Positions 7,816-17,244 are shown, counted from the first letter of the stretch. The stretch: 64,000 bases of DNA from Neomoorella sulfitireducens (GCF_024733845.1 NZ_JANRHG010000011.1:30627-94626), one strand, 5' to 3'. Made by a program: numbers and translations. The notes: generated from the letters alone by a model not told the origin.

Positions 7816-8670
7816 ATGGCCCCCCTTTTAGAAGCAGTGAAGCTTAGTTTTACTTATCCTGACGGCACCCGGGCCCTGCAAAATGTCACCTTGAGCATTC
7901 CCCCTGGGAAGAAAATAGCCGTCCTGGGTCCCAATGGCGCCGGCAAATCCACCCTTTTCCTTCACTTTAACGGTATCTTGAGGCCCCAGGAGGGATGTAT
8001 CTACTTTGCCGGAAACCGGATCGATTACAGTCATAAGGCGCTGATAAATTTACGCCGGCAGGTTGGTATCGTCTTCCAGGACCCGGACAGCATGCTTTTT
8101 TCGGCCAGCGTGCGCCAGGAAATCTCCTTCGGGCCATTAAACCTGGGCCTGGCCAGGGACGAGGTGGCGCAGAGGGTTGAAGCCGCCCTGGTGGCAACGG
8201 GCATCGCCGACCTCCGGGACAAGCCGACCCATTTCCTCAGTTATGGCCAGAAAAAGCGAGTGGCCATTGCCAGCGTCCTGGCCATGGAGCCCAGGGTTAT
8301 CATCTTTGATGAACCGACGGCATACCTTGATCCCCGCTCAACCCGGGAGGTTATGGCCTTGCTGGCAGATATCAGTCGCCAGGGAAAGACGATTATTTTA
8401 TCTACCCATGATGTAGATATAGCCTATACGTGGGCGGACTATATTTACATAATGGCCCGCGGCCGGGTGATCGGCGCCGGGACGCCGGCGGAGATCTTTT
8501 GTGATGCCGCCCTCCTGGAAACTGCCGATCTGGCCCGGCCGTGGTTGCTGGAAGTTTATGAGGATCTAAAAAATAAAGGCTGGCTGCCGGCAACGGCGCC
8601 AGTGCCCCAAAAAAAAGAAGAGCTGTTGGGCTTAATTCCTTATCGTTCCAGATCCATTCTGGCCATTTGA
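7816..8670 (+). CDS. cbiO: Cobalt ECF transporter ATPase CbiO
   Basis: The ATP-binding cassette protein is 284 aa from ATG 7816, preferred over GTG 7807 because GCGGAGG (7801-7806) is then well spaced. It shows Walker A GPNGAGKST, a Q-loop in VFQDPD, signature LSYGQKKR, Walker B VIIFDEPTAYLDP and the switch His in STHD. It powers cobalt import with CbiM, CbiN and CbiQ. The last 31 bases overlap the 3' end of a convergent gene on the other strand. Confidence 0.94.
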   Translation: MAPLLEAVKLSFTYPDGTRALQNVTLSIPPGKKIAVLGPNGAGKSTLFLHFNGILRPQEGCIYFAGNRIDYSHKALINLRRQVGIVFQDPDSMLFSASVRQEISFGPLNLGLARDEVAQRVEAALVATGIADLRDKPTHFLSYGQKKRVAIASVLAMEPRVIIFDEPTAYLDPRSTREVMALLADISRQGKTIILSTHDVDIAYTWADYIYIMARGRVIGAGTPAEIFCDAALLETADLARPWLLEVYEDLKNKGWLPATAPVPQKKEELLGLIPYRSRSILAI

Positions 8671-9122
8671 GCCGGTTCCCGGCCTTCTTTTTCACCCGGT
8701 GACATTTCAACTTTTTTCGCCAGCAGGAACTGTAAGGTTCCCATCCGATTGCGCAGGCGAATATTTTTCTTGAATTCAAGAAGGATTTCCAAAATCTCAT
8801 GGAGGAAAGGCCCGCCAAAGGTAGACATAAGGCCTACGGCTACCATATTAATGAATAAATAAAGTCCGGGATAAGCAGCCTTCAGGCCGTTAAAAGCATT
8901 CAGCCCCAAAAGGGCAAAAACATCAATCGAGGCCATGCCGGCCAGGAGGGCGGCGATAACGGCGTTAATAATAATTACCCATAGCTCCCGTCTTTTTTCT
9001 TCCCGAGGATCTTCCCGCGGTTCCCCCAGCCAGGGCCAGCGGGCCTTAATCTGATCGGCAATTCCTGTAGCTGCGGCAAAGACCGCCCCCATAATGGTGA
9101 GAAAACGGCTGAGATCTTCCAA
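8640..9122 (-). CDS. Small membrane protein of unknown function
   Basis: The frame encodes 160 aa from a TTG start preceded by AAGGAGGTG on the minus strand, a strong RBS. The sequence has a hydrophobic N-terminal segment, a charged stretch (PREDPREEKRRE) and two hydrophobic segments near residues 48-70 and 85-105, then a Lys/Arg-rich tail. I do not recognise the family. It is transcribed convergently with cbiO and overlaps its end by 31 bases, and divergently from plsY. Confidence 0.65.
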   Translation of the reverse strand: MEDLSRFLTIMGAVFAAATGIADQIKARWPWLGEPREDPREEKRRELWVIIINAVIAALLAGMASIDVFALLGLNAFNGLKAAYPGLYLFINMVAVGLMSTFGGPFLHEILEILLEFKKNIRLRNRMGTLQFLLAKKVEMSPGEKEGREPAQMARMDLER

Positions 9123-9208
9123 TTATTTCACCTCCTTCAGCCCGGCCGTTTATCATATCCTATGCATGATGCCTGCCGGATGCTAAAGGAGGAGAGAGGG
9201 GATAAGAT

Positions 9209-9775
9209 TTGTTATCCTTGTTGAAAGCTTTGGCAGGTATTATCCTATCCTACCTGGCCGGCTCCCTGACCGGCGGGCATATAGCCGGCCGTCTCTGGCA
9301 CCGGGTGGACGTAAGACAGGTAGGAAGCGGTAACGCCGGTACCATGAACGTCCTCCGCAACTTAAGCGTGAGGGCCGGTATAATGACCTTCCTCTGGGAT
9401 GCGGCTAAAGGTTACCTACTGGCGGTCCTGGGGTGGAAGTTGGGCGGGATAGAACTTGCCGTCCTGATGTCCCTGGCTGCAGTGGCCGGGCACAACTGGC
9501 CCCTTTACTGGCATTTTCAAGGTGGGAAAGGCCTGGCCACCAGCCTGGGTGCAGCCATGGCCATTTATCCTCCTGTAGTCCCTCCGGCGGCGATTACCCT
9601 TGGCCTGCTTTTTTTCCTAACCCGCAACAGCGACCTAGCAACCGTCCTGGTCTTCAGCGGCCTGCCTTTTTATTTCTGGCTGCGTGAAGGAGTGGGCTGG
9701 TATTTAGTCCTGGGCCTGGGCCTGGCGGTGATCGCCTGGCTGCGCCACCTGCCTTTATTAGCAAGATCTACATGA
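9209..9775 (+). CDS. plsY: Acyl-phosphate:glycerol-3-phosphate acyltransferase PlsY
   Basis: The 188-residue membrane protein starts at TTG after AGGAGGAGAG. It has the three PlsY motifs: SYLAGSLTGGHIAG near the N-terminus, GSGNAGTMNVLRN near residues 38-50 (acyl-phosphate site) and GHNWPLYWHFQGGKGLATSLG near 95-115. It makes lysophosphatidic acid from acyl phosphate and glycerol 3-phosphate in the membrane, the first step of phospholipid synthesis. It converges on an acylphosphatase gene with only 8 bases between stops. Confidence 0.93.
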   Translation: MLSLLKALAGIILSYLAGSLTGGHIAGRLWHRVDVRQVGSGNAGTMNVLRNLSVRAGIMTFLWDAAKGYLLAVLGWKLGGIELAVLMSLAAVAGHNWPLYWHFQGGKGLATSLGAAMAIYPPVVPPAAITLGLLFFLTRNSDLATVLVFSGLPFYFWLREGVGWYLVLGLGLAVIAWLRHLPLLARST

Positions 9776-9783
9776 AATCCTGT

Positions 9784-10065
9784 TTATATTGTCTCCCGGA
9801 TCCGGAAGGAGGTCTCACCTTGAGGTTTTTCATACTGGACCTCAAGTTCCTGAACATCGGCCATGGCCGGTCCCCGGCGGCAAAAGTCCAGGAACTCTTT
9901 AACCTTTTCGGGCGGACCTTCAACTACCCCTTCAACGCTGCCGTTATAGCGATTGCGCACCCACCCGTTAAGCTGCAAATCAAACGCCTGCCGCAGGATA
10001 AAATAGCGAAAACCCACTCCCTGGACAAAACCCGTCACCCGGAAATGTGCACGGACAAGGGACAA
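9784..10065 (-). CDS. acyP: Acylphosphatase
   Basis: The 93-residue protein matches acylphosphatase along its length. It has RAHFRVTGFVQGVGFRYF, where the Arg of GFR is the phosphate-binding catalytic residue, and GWVRNRYNGSVEGVVEG with the catalytic Asn. It hydrolyses acyl phosphates. The neighbouring convergent plsY uses acyl phosphate, and this acetogen makes acetyl phosphate, but a link to either is inference. Confidence 0.93.
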   Translation of the reverse strand: MSLVRAHFRVTGFVQGVGFRYFILRQAFDLQLNGWVRNRYNGSVEGVVEGPPEKVKEFLDFCRRGPAMADVQELEVQYEKPQGETSFRIRETI

Positions 10066-10131
10066 AGTAATCCCCCCTTGTAAAATCTTAGGAAAAAGAT
10101 AGCATAAGACCTGGAAAAGGACAAGCGATTC

Positions 10132-11346
10132 TCAGGGAAGAAGAGTATCGATAAAAACTATTTCCGGCCTGGCCAGTACCTTTAAATCCTCCAGGGGGTT
10201 ACCCCGGACGGCAATCAGGCAGGGCCGGTAGCCGGGTTTTACCATACCCAGTTCTCCATCCAGTCCCAGGGCAGCTGCCGCGATAACCGTAGCCGCTCGT
10301 AAGATAGCAGCCGCCGGGACGCCGGCCTGGTGCCAGTACAATAGTTCGTCGAGATAAGATGCGCCGTGATAGACCCCGGGAGCGCCGGCATCGGTACCTA
10401 CGACCAGCTTCACCCCGAGCCGGTAAGCCCGGGCAATCATTTCCTGCTGGGCTTCCCGGGTCCGCTCAATGATTTCCTTTTCCCTCTCCAGGTAGAACCT
10501 TTTCACGGTGTCAGAAAGACGGTTTGCTATTGCGGCGACAGTCGGTACCCAGTATGTCCCCCTGGCCGCCATGGTTTCCAGCTGGGCCGTTGTAAGAAAA
10601 TAGCCGTGTTCAATACTGTCCACCCCGGCGGCCAGGGCCAGGTCCACACCGGGGGCCGAGTTGACATGGGCCATTACCGGCCTCCCGGAAGTATGGGCCG
10701 CCTCTACGGCGGTAGCCAGTTCGGCAGCGTCGAATTCCAGGCTGCCTACCTCACCGTAACGTTGGAAGGTAACTAACCCGGACAATACAATTTTCACCTG
10801 GTCGACATTAAGGTTTACAAGGCCGGCAATCAACTCCCTGATGGAGGCAGGGCCGGTGGTGCCGGGACCAAGGAAAGAGCCGTATTTCCCTTTTTTCGTA
10901 ACGGCCATCCCGGTGGCTACTACCCGTGGACCGGGATATTGACCTGCCCGCACCCATTCCCGCGCCTGGAGGTTGAGCCCCTCCCGGTCACCACCGTCCC
11001 TGATTGCTACCAGGCCACTCTCTAAGGAGGCCCGCAGGGCCCGGGCCATGGCCGCTTCCCGGGCCGGGGGGTCCTGCCAACGGGCCAGGGAGGCCTGAAA
11101 ATCGATGCCGTCCAGGGCCAGGTGGACGTGGGCATCGATTAATCCGGGTAAAACCGTCAGTCCGGAAAGGTTGAACTGCCGGACATTTTTTTCTGTAAAG
11201 GCCATTTCCTGGAACCGTACGGCGGCGATGCGTCCCCGGCGAATGCTAATGATTACCTGATGGCGGCATTCCTCATCCTGGCCGTCCCACAGGCTGTCTG
11301 CCAGGAGATCAAGGCCTGTTTCCGGGGTAATGTAGACAAGCTTCAT
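10132..11346 (-). CDS. Amidohydrolase (imidazolonepropionase/prolidase-like)
   Basis: The protein is 404 aa from the ATG at 11346, chosen because AGGGGGAAGG lies just upstream; an in-frame ATG 18 bases earlier lacks a site. The metal motif LPGLIDAHVHLAL is near residue 60. VKIVLSG near 180 fits the carboxylated-lysine position, HVNSAPG and EHGYFL near 215-240 supply metal His residues, and VVGTDAGAPGVYHG near 315 supplies the catalytic Asp. This is the group of cytosolic imidazolonepropionase-like hydrolases and prolidases acting on cyclic amides or dipeptides. The substrate cannot be read from sequence. Confidence 0.75.
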   Translation of the reverse strand: MKLVYITPETGLDLLADSLWDGQDEECRHQVIISIRRGRIAAVRFQEMAFTEKNVRQFNLSGLTVLPGLIDAHVHLALDGIDFQASLARWQDPPAREAAMARALRASLESGLVAIRDGGDREGLNLQAREWVRAGQYPGPRVVATGMAVTKKGKYGSFLGPGTTGPASIRELIAGLVNLNVDQVKIVLSGLVTFQRYGEVGSLEFDAAELATAVEAAHTSGRPVMAHVNSAPGVDLALAAGVDSIEHGYFLTTAQLETMAARGTYWVPTVAAIANRLSDTVKRFYLEREKEIIERTREAQQEMIARAYRLGVKLVVGTDAGAPGVYHGASYLDELLYWHQAGVPAAAILRAATVIAAAALGLDGELGMVKPGYRPCLIAVRGNPLEDLKVLARPEIVFIDTLLP

Positions 11347-11571
11347 AGCCTTCCCCCTAAACATAAATATCCTACACCCATAAAAGGGTAGGAGGCAAGG
11401 CCGTATTGAAAAACATGTGCCGGATGGATAAATTACCTCTCAAATATTTCGACATAAAGTGCCGGCAGGAATCTTGTCTTTAGCGACGAATATAACTTTG
11501 TTATGGTAAAGTGATAGAGTGTTAGAGAAAAACATTAACCTGAGAAAAAGAACATCTGCAGGAGGAACAGG

Positions 11572-12660
11572 ATGCTCGAAAGGATTATTGCCCCCGGTTG
11601 CTATCGCCGGGGTGCCGGCGTGATCAGGCCTGCCGGACAGGACCTGAAGAGCCTGGGCAAAAGGGCCTGCCTGGTAGGAGGCCACCGGGCCCTGGCAGCG
11701 GCAACACCGGCACTGCGGGATGCCATGGCTTCAGCCCGGGTAGATCTCGCGGGTCAGGTCTGGTACGGGGGAGAATGCTGCCCGGAGAATATCGCCATGG
11801 TAGCGGCAGCAATTAAAGAAAAGGGTGCCGATTTCGTGGTTGGTGTTGGTGGTGGCAAAGCCCTGGATACCGCCAAGGGGGCTGCCTGGCAGGTAGGGGT
11901 GCCCCTGGTAACGGTACCAACGATTGCAGCTACCTGTGCCGCCTTTACATCTATCGCCATTATTTATAACAGGGAAGGACAATTCCTGGCCATATCCCAC
12001 GAAGCTGCGAACCCTGCCCTGGTCCTGGTAGACAGCGAGATAATTACCGCCGCCCCCTGGCGCTACCTGGCCGCCGGTATGGGGGACACCCTGGCCAAGT
12101 ATATAGAGCTCAGGGCCACTGCAGTAGCGTCACCTCACCTGGCCTTAGAAGGAGCTCTGGCTTTAGCCCGCCTCTGCTATGACAGTATCCTATCTGCCGG
12201 CCCTGGTGCCAGGACGGCGGTAGAAAACCAGGTGGTCACTCCAGACTTAGAAAGGGTAATTGACGCTATAATCCTCATCAGTGGTTTGGTCAGCGGCCTG
12301 GGCGGCGACGACGGGCGTACGGCCGGTGCCCATGGAGTTTATGAGGGATTAACTGCCTCACCCTCGACGCGGGACTGCTGTCACGGGGAGCTGGTAGCCT
12401 TCGGCAACCTGGTCCAGCTATTCCTTGAAGGGAGGGAAATGGAAGCCATCAAACAATTGGCTGGCTTTAATCGCCAGGTCGGGTTGCCGGTATCCCTGGA
12501 AGAAGTGGGATTATTGCCGGAGGATGGCCCTTCCCTGGAACTGGTAAGTCGCGCGGCGGCGGAAAGCCCGGATATGGCCAACATGCCTTTCCGGGTAACG
12601 GCAGCTATGATCAGGGAAGCCCTCCTGGCGACCGACCGCCTGGGCAGAAATGAGGCTTGA
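11572..12660 (+). CDS. Iron-containing glycerol dehydrogenase-family oxidoreductase
   Basis: The 362-residue protein has the dinucleotide-binding GVGGGKALDTAKGAA near residue 95, VPTIAATCAAFTSIA near 125, a metal-site Asp in AAGMGDTLAKYIE near 170, and metal His residues in GAHGVYEGL near 250 and CCHGELVAFG near 270. This is the GldA/sn-glycerol-1-phosphate dehydrogenase branch of group III alcohol dehydrogenases. The start ATG follows GCAGGAGGAAC. It stands before an ABC transporter with a 97-base gap. Substrate specificity is not clear. Confidence 0.82.
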   Translation: MLERIIAPGCYRRGAGVIRPAGQDLKSLGKRACLVGGHRALAAATPALRDAMASARVDLAGQVWYGGECCPENIAMVAAAIKEKGADFVVGVGGGKALDTAKGAAWQVGVPLVTVPTIAATCAAFTSIAIIYNREGQFLAISHEAANPALVLVDSEIITAAPWRYLAAGMGDTLAKYIELRATAVASPHLALEGALALARLCYDSILSAGPGARTAVENQVVTPDLERVIDAIILISGLVSGLGGDDGRTAGAHGVYEGLTASPSTRDCCHGELVAFGNLVQLFLEGREMEAIKQLAGFNRQVGLPVSLEEVGLLPEDGPSLELVSRAAAESPDMANMPFRVTAAMIREALLATDRLGRNEA

Positions 12661-12757
12661 AGTTTTAAAGCACAGGCACTAAACAGCCCAACTGACAACA
12701 AGGAACTTGAAAAGATAAACCCCATAAGGGAGTAAGCAAAAAGGAGAGGATTTTATC

Positions 12758-13804
12758 ATGATTAAAAGATTGAGTAGAAGCATTATTATTTTTCTGGTGC
12801 TGGCCCTGTTCACCTTAACCCTGGGCGGTTGCGGCGGCAGTGACAGCAAGCAACAGGATGCCGGCAAACAGGATGCAGGCGGCGCGCAGGAACAACAGCT
12901 TACACCCGTCAAGCTAACCATGACCACCTGGTCAGGATATGGCCCCCTTTTCCTGGCCCGGGATAAAGGTTTCTTTAAAAAATATGGCCTGGACGTGCAG
13001 CTTATCGTCATCCAGGGCCTGGGTGAACGCAAGCAGGCCCTGGCCGGCAACCAGGTTGACGGCATTGCTACCACCCTTGATATCGTTACCCAGATTGTAG
13101 ACGCCGGCATTCCCCTGAAACAGATCTGGGCCCTTGATGATTCTTATGGCGGCGACGGCATCCTGGCCAAACCAGAGATCAAGACTATTAAAGATCTTAA
13201 AGGTAAAAACGTAGCCTATGACTTTGGTACTGCCAGCCATATCCTGCTCCTGGCCATCCTGGCTAAAAACGATATGACGGAAAAAGACATCAACCATATC
13301 CAGATGTCTGCCAGCGATGCCGGGTCCACTTTTGTAGCCGGCAAAGTTGATGCTGCCGTCACCTGGGAACCCTGGCTGAGCAAGGCCGTTAAGGAAAACA
13401 AAGGCCACCTTCTGGCAACTTCTAAGGAGACACCTGGGCTAATTATGGATACAGTGGCCCTGCGAACCGATTGGGCCGAGAAACACCCCGAAGCTCTACA
13501 GGGTATGGTCAATGCCCTGGCTGAAGCTATGCAGTACTGGGAAAATAATAAAGCCGAAGCTAACGCTATTATGGCCAAGGGGTTAGGAATTAAAGAAGAA
13601 GAGTTTGAAAGCAATCTGGAAACCCTGCGCCTCTTTAACCTGGACCAGAATAAAGAAATGTTCGGCACGCCCGAAAATCCGGGAACCCTCTATACCACAC
13701 TGCAACAGGCCGTTGATTTCGGGTTTAACAACAAGGTAATTAAGTCTAAACCTGATGCTAAAGCCATGCTGGATCCAACCTTCGTTAACAAAGCCAAAAT
13801 TTAA
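12758..13804 (+). CDS. NitT/TauT-family ABC transporter substrate-binding lipoprotein
   Basis: The 348-residue protein has a signal peptide ending in a lipobox (LTLGGCGGS, Cys near residue 26), a Gln/Asp-rich linker, then an NMT1/THI5/SsuA-like binding domain (WSGYGPLFLARDKGFFKKYGL, LKGKNVAYDFGTASH, AAVTWEPW). It would be anchored outside the membrane and deliver a small organic solute to the permease and ATPase that follow. Sulfonates, pyrimidine precursors and similar molecules use this family. No riboswitch for thiamine or sulfur is visible upstream, so the substrate is open. Confidence 0.88.
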   Translation: MIKRLSRSIIIFLVLALFTLTLGGCGGSDSKQQDAGKQDAGGAQEQQLTPVKLTMTTWSGYGPLFLARDKGFFKKYGLDVQLIVIQGLGERKQALAGNQVDGIATTLDIVTQIVDAGIPLKQIWALDDSYGGDGILAKPEIKTIKDLKGKNVAYDFGTASHILLLAILAKNDMTEKDINHIQMSASDAGSTFVAGKVDAAVTWEPWLSKAVKENKGHLLATSKETPGLIMDTVALRTDWAEKHPEALQGMVNALAEAMQYWENNKAEANAIMAKGLGIKEEEFESNLETLRLFNLDQNKEMFGTPENPGTLYTTLQQAVDFGFNNKVIKSKPDAKAMLDPTFVNKAKI

Positions 13805-13826
13805 ACCGGGAATATGGTGTGCTTAA

Positions 13827-14615
13827 ATGCGTAAGTATCTTAAACTTAATGCTCCCATTCCGGGAAAACTTTATTTCATCCTGAGCGTATCTGCCTTTGC
13901 CCTCCTGTTATTATTGTGGCAACTTGGTGTAACTGTTGGTCACTTACCGCCTTCCCACCTGCCGCCGCCCGGTGCTGTCGCCCGGGCGGCCGTCGCCCTG
14001 GCGACCGACGGTTTAATAGGGGATATCGGTATCAGCTTTTTCCGGGTTACCACGGGCTTTCTCCTGGCAGCGGCTATCGGTGTGCCCCTGGGGATACTTA
14101 TGGGTAGCCTGAAGGTAGCCGAAGCATTTTTTGAACCCTTGCTGGCCTTTTTTCGTTATATGCCGGCCTCGGCTTTTATTCCCCTAACCATAATCTGGTT
14201 GAGCATTTTTGAAGCCCAGAAGATAGGGGTTGTCTTTATAGGTATATTTTTCCAACTTGTACTGATGATTATGGACGTCACCCAGAACGTCCCCCAGGAT
14301 CTTATTGATACCGCTTATACCCTGGGGGCGCGCCCCCTGGAAGTCTTCCGGAGGGTCTTATTGCCGGCAGCTTTGCCCGGGATAATGGATACCCTGCGGG
14401 TTACCCTGGGTTGGGCCTGGACTTACGTCATCGTTGCTGAACTGGTGGCCGCCAATTCCGGCCTGGGTTTCCTCATTATGAACGCCGGCCGGCAGCTCAG
14501 CACACCGGATATGTTCGTAGGCATTCTAACCATTGGTGTTCTGGGGATAATCTGCGATATGGCATTTAAAGCACTCAATCGCCTGTTGTTCCCGTGGTTG
14601 GAGAGGGAGGTATAG
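13827..14615 (+). CDS. NitT/TauT-family ABC transporter permease
   Basis: The 262-residue protein has six hydrophobic segments and the inner-membrane component motif around DTAYTLGARPLEVFRRVLLPAALPGIMD (EAA-type loop, here TAYTLGARP). It belongs to the SsuC/TauC permease family. It lies 22 bases after the binding protein gene and 2 bases before the ATPase gene, so the three form one operon. Confidence 0.9.
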   Translation: MRKYLKLNAPIPGKLYFILSVSAFALLLLLWQLGVTVGHLPPSHLPPPGAVARAAVALATDGLIGDIGISFFRVTTGFLLAAAIGVPLGILMGSLKVAEAFFEPLLAFFRYMPASAFIPLTIIWLSIFEAQKIGVVFIGIFFQLVLMIMDVTQNVPQDLIDTAYTLGARPLEVFRRVLLPAALPGIMDTLRVTLGWAWTYVIVAELVAANSGLGFLIMNAGRQLSTPDMFVGILTIGVLGIICDMAFKALNRLLFPWLEREV

Positions 14616-14617
14616 CC

Positions 14618-15442
14618 ATGGCCCTGGCAGCAGAACCGGGGATATCAGGAAACAAGCTGGCTGTTGTCAACCTGACCAGGGAATTCAACTTTAAGCACCG
14701 GAAAATTACTGCCATCCAGGGCATTTCCCTGGAAGTAAAGGAAGGAGAGTTCGTAACCATCCTGGGGCCTTCGGGATGCGGTAAATCCACCTTGCTCCGC
14801 ATCATAGCCGGCCTTACGGAAGCCAGCAGCGGTCAGGTATATAAGGACGGCCGCCTGATCCAGGGGCCGGGAAGGGACCGGGGTATGGTTTTCCAGAGCT
14901 ATACCCTCTTCCCCTGGCTTACGGTACGACAGAATATCGAGTTTGGCCTCAATTTGAAACGAGTAGAAGCCGACCGGCGCCATGAAATTGTTAACCACTA
15001 CCTGGATATAATAGGCTTAACAGCCTTTGCCGATGCTTTCCCTAAAAGCCTTTCCGGAGGTATGAAGCAGCGGGTTGCCATTGCCCGGGCCCTGGCCAAC
15101 GATCCCGATATCCTCCTGATGGACGAACCCTTCGGTGCCCTGGATGCCCAGACCCGACTGGTCATGCAGGAACTCCTCCTCAAGATCTGGGAAGAAACCC
15201 GTAAAACAATCCTTTTTGTCACCCATGACGTGGAAGAAGCCATCTTTTTAGGGGATACCGTTTACATCATGACAGCCCGGCCCGGGCGTCTCAAGGCACG
15301 CATCCCCGTACCCCTTTCCAGACCAAGGAGCTTTGAAATCAAAAACTCCCGGGTTTTCCTGGAACTAAAGACCAGCATCCTGGAACAGATCCGGGAAGAG
15401 AGCCTGAAGGCCGCCACCATGATGCCGGCGGGATGTGATTAA
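14618..15442 (+). CDS. NitT/TauT-family ABC transporter ATP-binding protein
   Basis: The protein is 274 aa from ATG 14618; GAGAGGGAGG sits 7 bases upstream, so an in-frame GTG at 14594 inside the permease gene is less likely. It shows Walker A GPSGCGKST, signature LSGGMKQR, Walker B ILLMDEPFGALD and the switch His in VTHDVEEA. It energises the importer formed with the two genes before it. The C-terminal ~45 residues follow the SsuB/TauB pattern. Confidence 0.92.
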   Translation: MALAAEPGISGNKLAVVNLTREFNFKHRKITAIQGISLEVKEGEFVTILGPSGCGKSTLLRIIAGLTEASSGQVYKDGRLIQGPGRDRGMVFQSYTLFPWLTVRQNIEFGLNLKRVEADRRHEIVNHYLDIIGLTAFADAFPKSLSGGMKQRVAIARALANDPDILLMDEPFGALDAQTRLVMQELLLKIWEETRKTILFVTHDVEEAIFLGDTVYIMTARPGRLKARIPVPLSRPRSFEIKNSRVFLELKTSILEQIREESLKAATMMPAGCD

Positions 15443-15493
15443 ATTTTTGAGGGCTACCCGGTGAAAGGACAAAATATATAACTGGAGGTTGCT

Positions 15494-17017
15494 ATGGCTA
15501 GCAGGAGCCTGTCCCGGCAAAATCCCGTCCGGCTGGTGTGGAAAACAAAACCGGCAGGAGAACCGCGGGCGGGTGAATTTAAGATCGACACAGAGGAAAT
15601 AGTTATCCCGCAATCAGACGGGGAAAGAATACCTCAACAGGAAATTACGGCAGGATATCCAGTTTCTAACCGCCTTCTTTACGGTGACAACCTCCAGGCC
15701 ATGCTCGCCCTCCTGGCTGCAGGTTATGAAGGTAAAATCAACTTAATCTATATTGACCCACCTTTTTTCAGCCAGGCCAATTACAATTACAGGGTCTCTC
15801 TAAACAACGTGGCGGATGGCCAAAAAACACCGGTAATCGAACGTCCGGCATACCAGGATACCTGGGACGGGGGTATAGAGGCTTATCTAAACATGCTCTA
15901 TCCCCGCCTCCAGCTCATGAAAAAACTACTAGCCCCGGACGGCAGTATCTATGTGCACCTGGATGCCAGCATCAGTCATTATATTAAGGTAATAATGGAC
16001 GAGATTTTTGGACCGGAATCCTTCCAGAGGGAGATTATCTGGCGGATTGGCTGGATATCTGGTTATAAGAGCGCTGTGCGCAACTGGGTCCGCAATCATG
16101 AAACCCTGCTTTTCTATGTCAAAAATCCCGGAAAGTTTACCTTTAACAAAGAATACCTGCCCTACCCCCCGGGTTACCGGCGCCGTGGCGGCCAGGAAGT
16201 TACGGGAAAAGGGTATCCCTTAGAAGATGTATGGAACGCCAACCCAATGGAATTCGATCTAAAAGGAGAAGAGAGCCTGGATTCCATCCAGATTAAAAGT
16301 TTCTCCAGGGAAAAGACCGGCTTTGCGACCCAAAAAAATAAAAGCCTCCTGCGGCGCATTATTAAAGCATCATCGAACCCAGGGGATTTGGTAGCAGATT
16401 TTTTTTGTGGGTCCGGTACTACACTGGTAGTAGCTGCAGAAATGCACAGGCGCTGGTTGGGGTGTGAGGCAGGCAGGACAGGTGTGCAGGTATCCCGCAA
16501 GCGGCTGGTTGCGGCAGGTAGCAATCCCTTTACAATTGATTATGTATATCCTGCGGACCTCCAAGCCGGCCCCAACTTGTCTTATCAGGATATAAAGAAA
16601 GAAACACCTTTAATCACCCGAACAATAATAACCCCACTGGCCGGCGGTTACGAAGAGATAAATATCGTTTTAGAAAGATATTCCCTTCCGGCTTTATTAC
16701 CAGAGGATTTCCATGATAGAGACAAAATATGGCAGGAGGCAATAAATAATGCTTCCGGGGAGAACTTTGCCCATCTTATTGATTACTGGGCCGTTGACTG
16801 GGATTACGACTACCGGGTTTTTAAGAGTCGCTGGCAGGCTTGGCGGAATTACGGTGAAAATGAGCCACCTGTACCTCTCATGTTCCGTGCTACCCTAAAA
16901 GCGAAAAACAAAAGAGCTATAGCAGTCCAGGTAGTAGATATTATGGGAAATGAAATTTTTACCATTAGCGAAAAGGGAAATCCCGTTGCTACGAGGGTTT
17001 ATTTATCCAAATTGTAG
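15494..17017 (+). CDS. Beta-class DNA methyltransferase (N6-adenine or N4-cytosine), no restriction partner seen
   Basis: The 507-residue protein has catalytic motif IV DPPF near residue 88 (LIYIDPPFFSQANYNY) before the AdoMet motif I DFFCGSGTT near residue 301. That order defines beta-class amino-methyltransferases such as type III Mod subunits. The VHLDASISHYIKVIMDEIFG stretch near 155-175 and the LRRIIKASSNPGD region before motif I are also typical. No Res helicase or endonuclease gene adjoins it; neighbours are an ABC transporter and tRNAs. It may be an orphan regulatory or protective methylase. The C-terminal ~150 residues are unfamiliar. Confidence 0.82.
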   Translation: MASRSLSRQNPVRLVWKTKPAGEPRAGEFKIDTEEIVIPQSDGERIPQQEITAGYPVSNRLLYGDNLQAMLALLAAGYEGKINLIYIDPPFFSQANYNYRVSLNNVADGQKTPVIERPAYQDTWDGGIEAYLNMLYPRLQLMKKLLAPDGSIYVHLDASISHYIKVIMDEIFGPESFQREIIWRIGWISGYKSAVRNWVRNHETLLFYVKNPGKFTFNKEYLPYPPGYRRRGGQEVTGKGYPLEDVWNANPMEFDLKGEESLDSIQIKSFSREKTGFATQKNKSLLRRIIKASSNPGDLVADFFCGSGTTLVVAAEMHRRWLGCEAGRTGVQVSRKRLVAAGSNPFTIDYVYPADLQAGPNLSYQDIKKETPLITRTIITPLAGGYEEINIVLERYSLPALLPEDFHDRDKIWQEAINNASGENFAHLIDYWAVDWDYDYRVFKSRWQAWRNYGENEPPVPLMFRATLKAKNKRAIAVQVVDIMGNEIFTISEKGNPVATRVYLSKL

Positions 17018-17037
17018 TAGACTATCTTGCAAACTAA

Positions 17038-17075
17038 AAACGCCGGCTTATCCTGAGTAGAAAGCCGGCGTTTAT
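17038..17075. terminator. Bidirectional terminator between methylase gene and tRNAs
   Basis: ACGCCGGCTT and AAGCCGGCGT form a 10 bp stem around a 12-base loop. On the plus strand it is followed by TTATAA, on the minus strand by a T-rich GTTTTTAG. It can end the methyltransferase transcript and the convergent tRNA transcript. Confidence 0.75.
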
Positions 17076-17083
17076 AACCTTTC

Positions 17084-17159
<76 letters not shown>

Positions 17160-17166
17160 ATTAAAG

Positions 17167-17244
17167 TGGTCGGGATGACAGGATTTGAACCTGCGACCCC
17201 CTGCTCCCAAAGCAGGTGCTCTAGCCAAACTGAGCTACATCCCG
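17167..17244 (-). tRNA. tRNA-Pro (anticodon TGG)
   Basis: On the minus strand, CGGGATG and CATCCCG form the acceptor stem. The anticodon stem CCTGC/GCAGG encloses TTTGGGA with anticodon TGG, the T-loop is GTTCAAATC, and CCA is encoded. It is 7 bases upstream of tRNA-Thr in transcription order, so the two are probably co-transcribed. Confidence 0.95.

Noticed and set aside
12661..12757. TPP riboswitch before the THI5-like binding protein
   Set aside because: The thi-box conserved CTGAGA and ACCTGATC blocks are absent.
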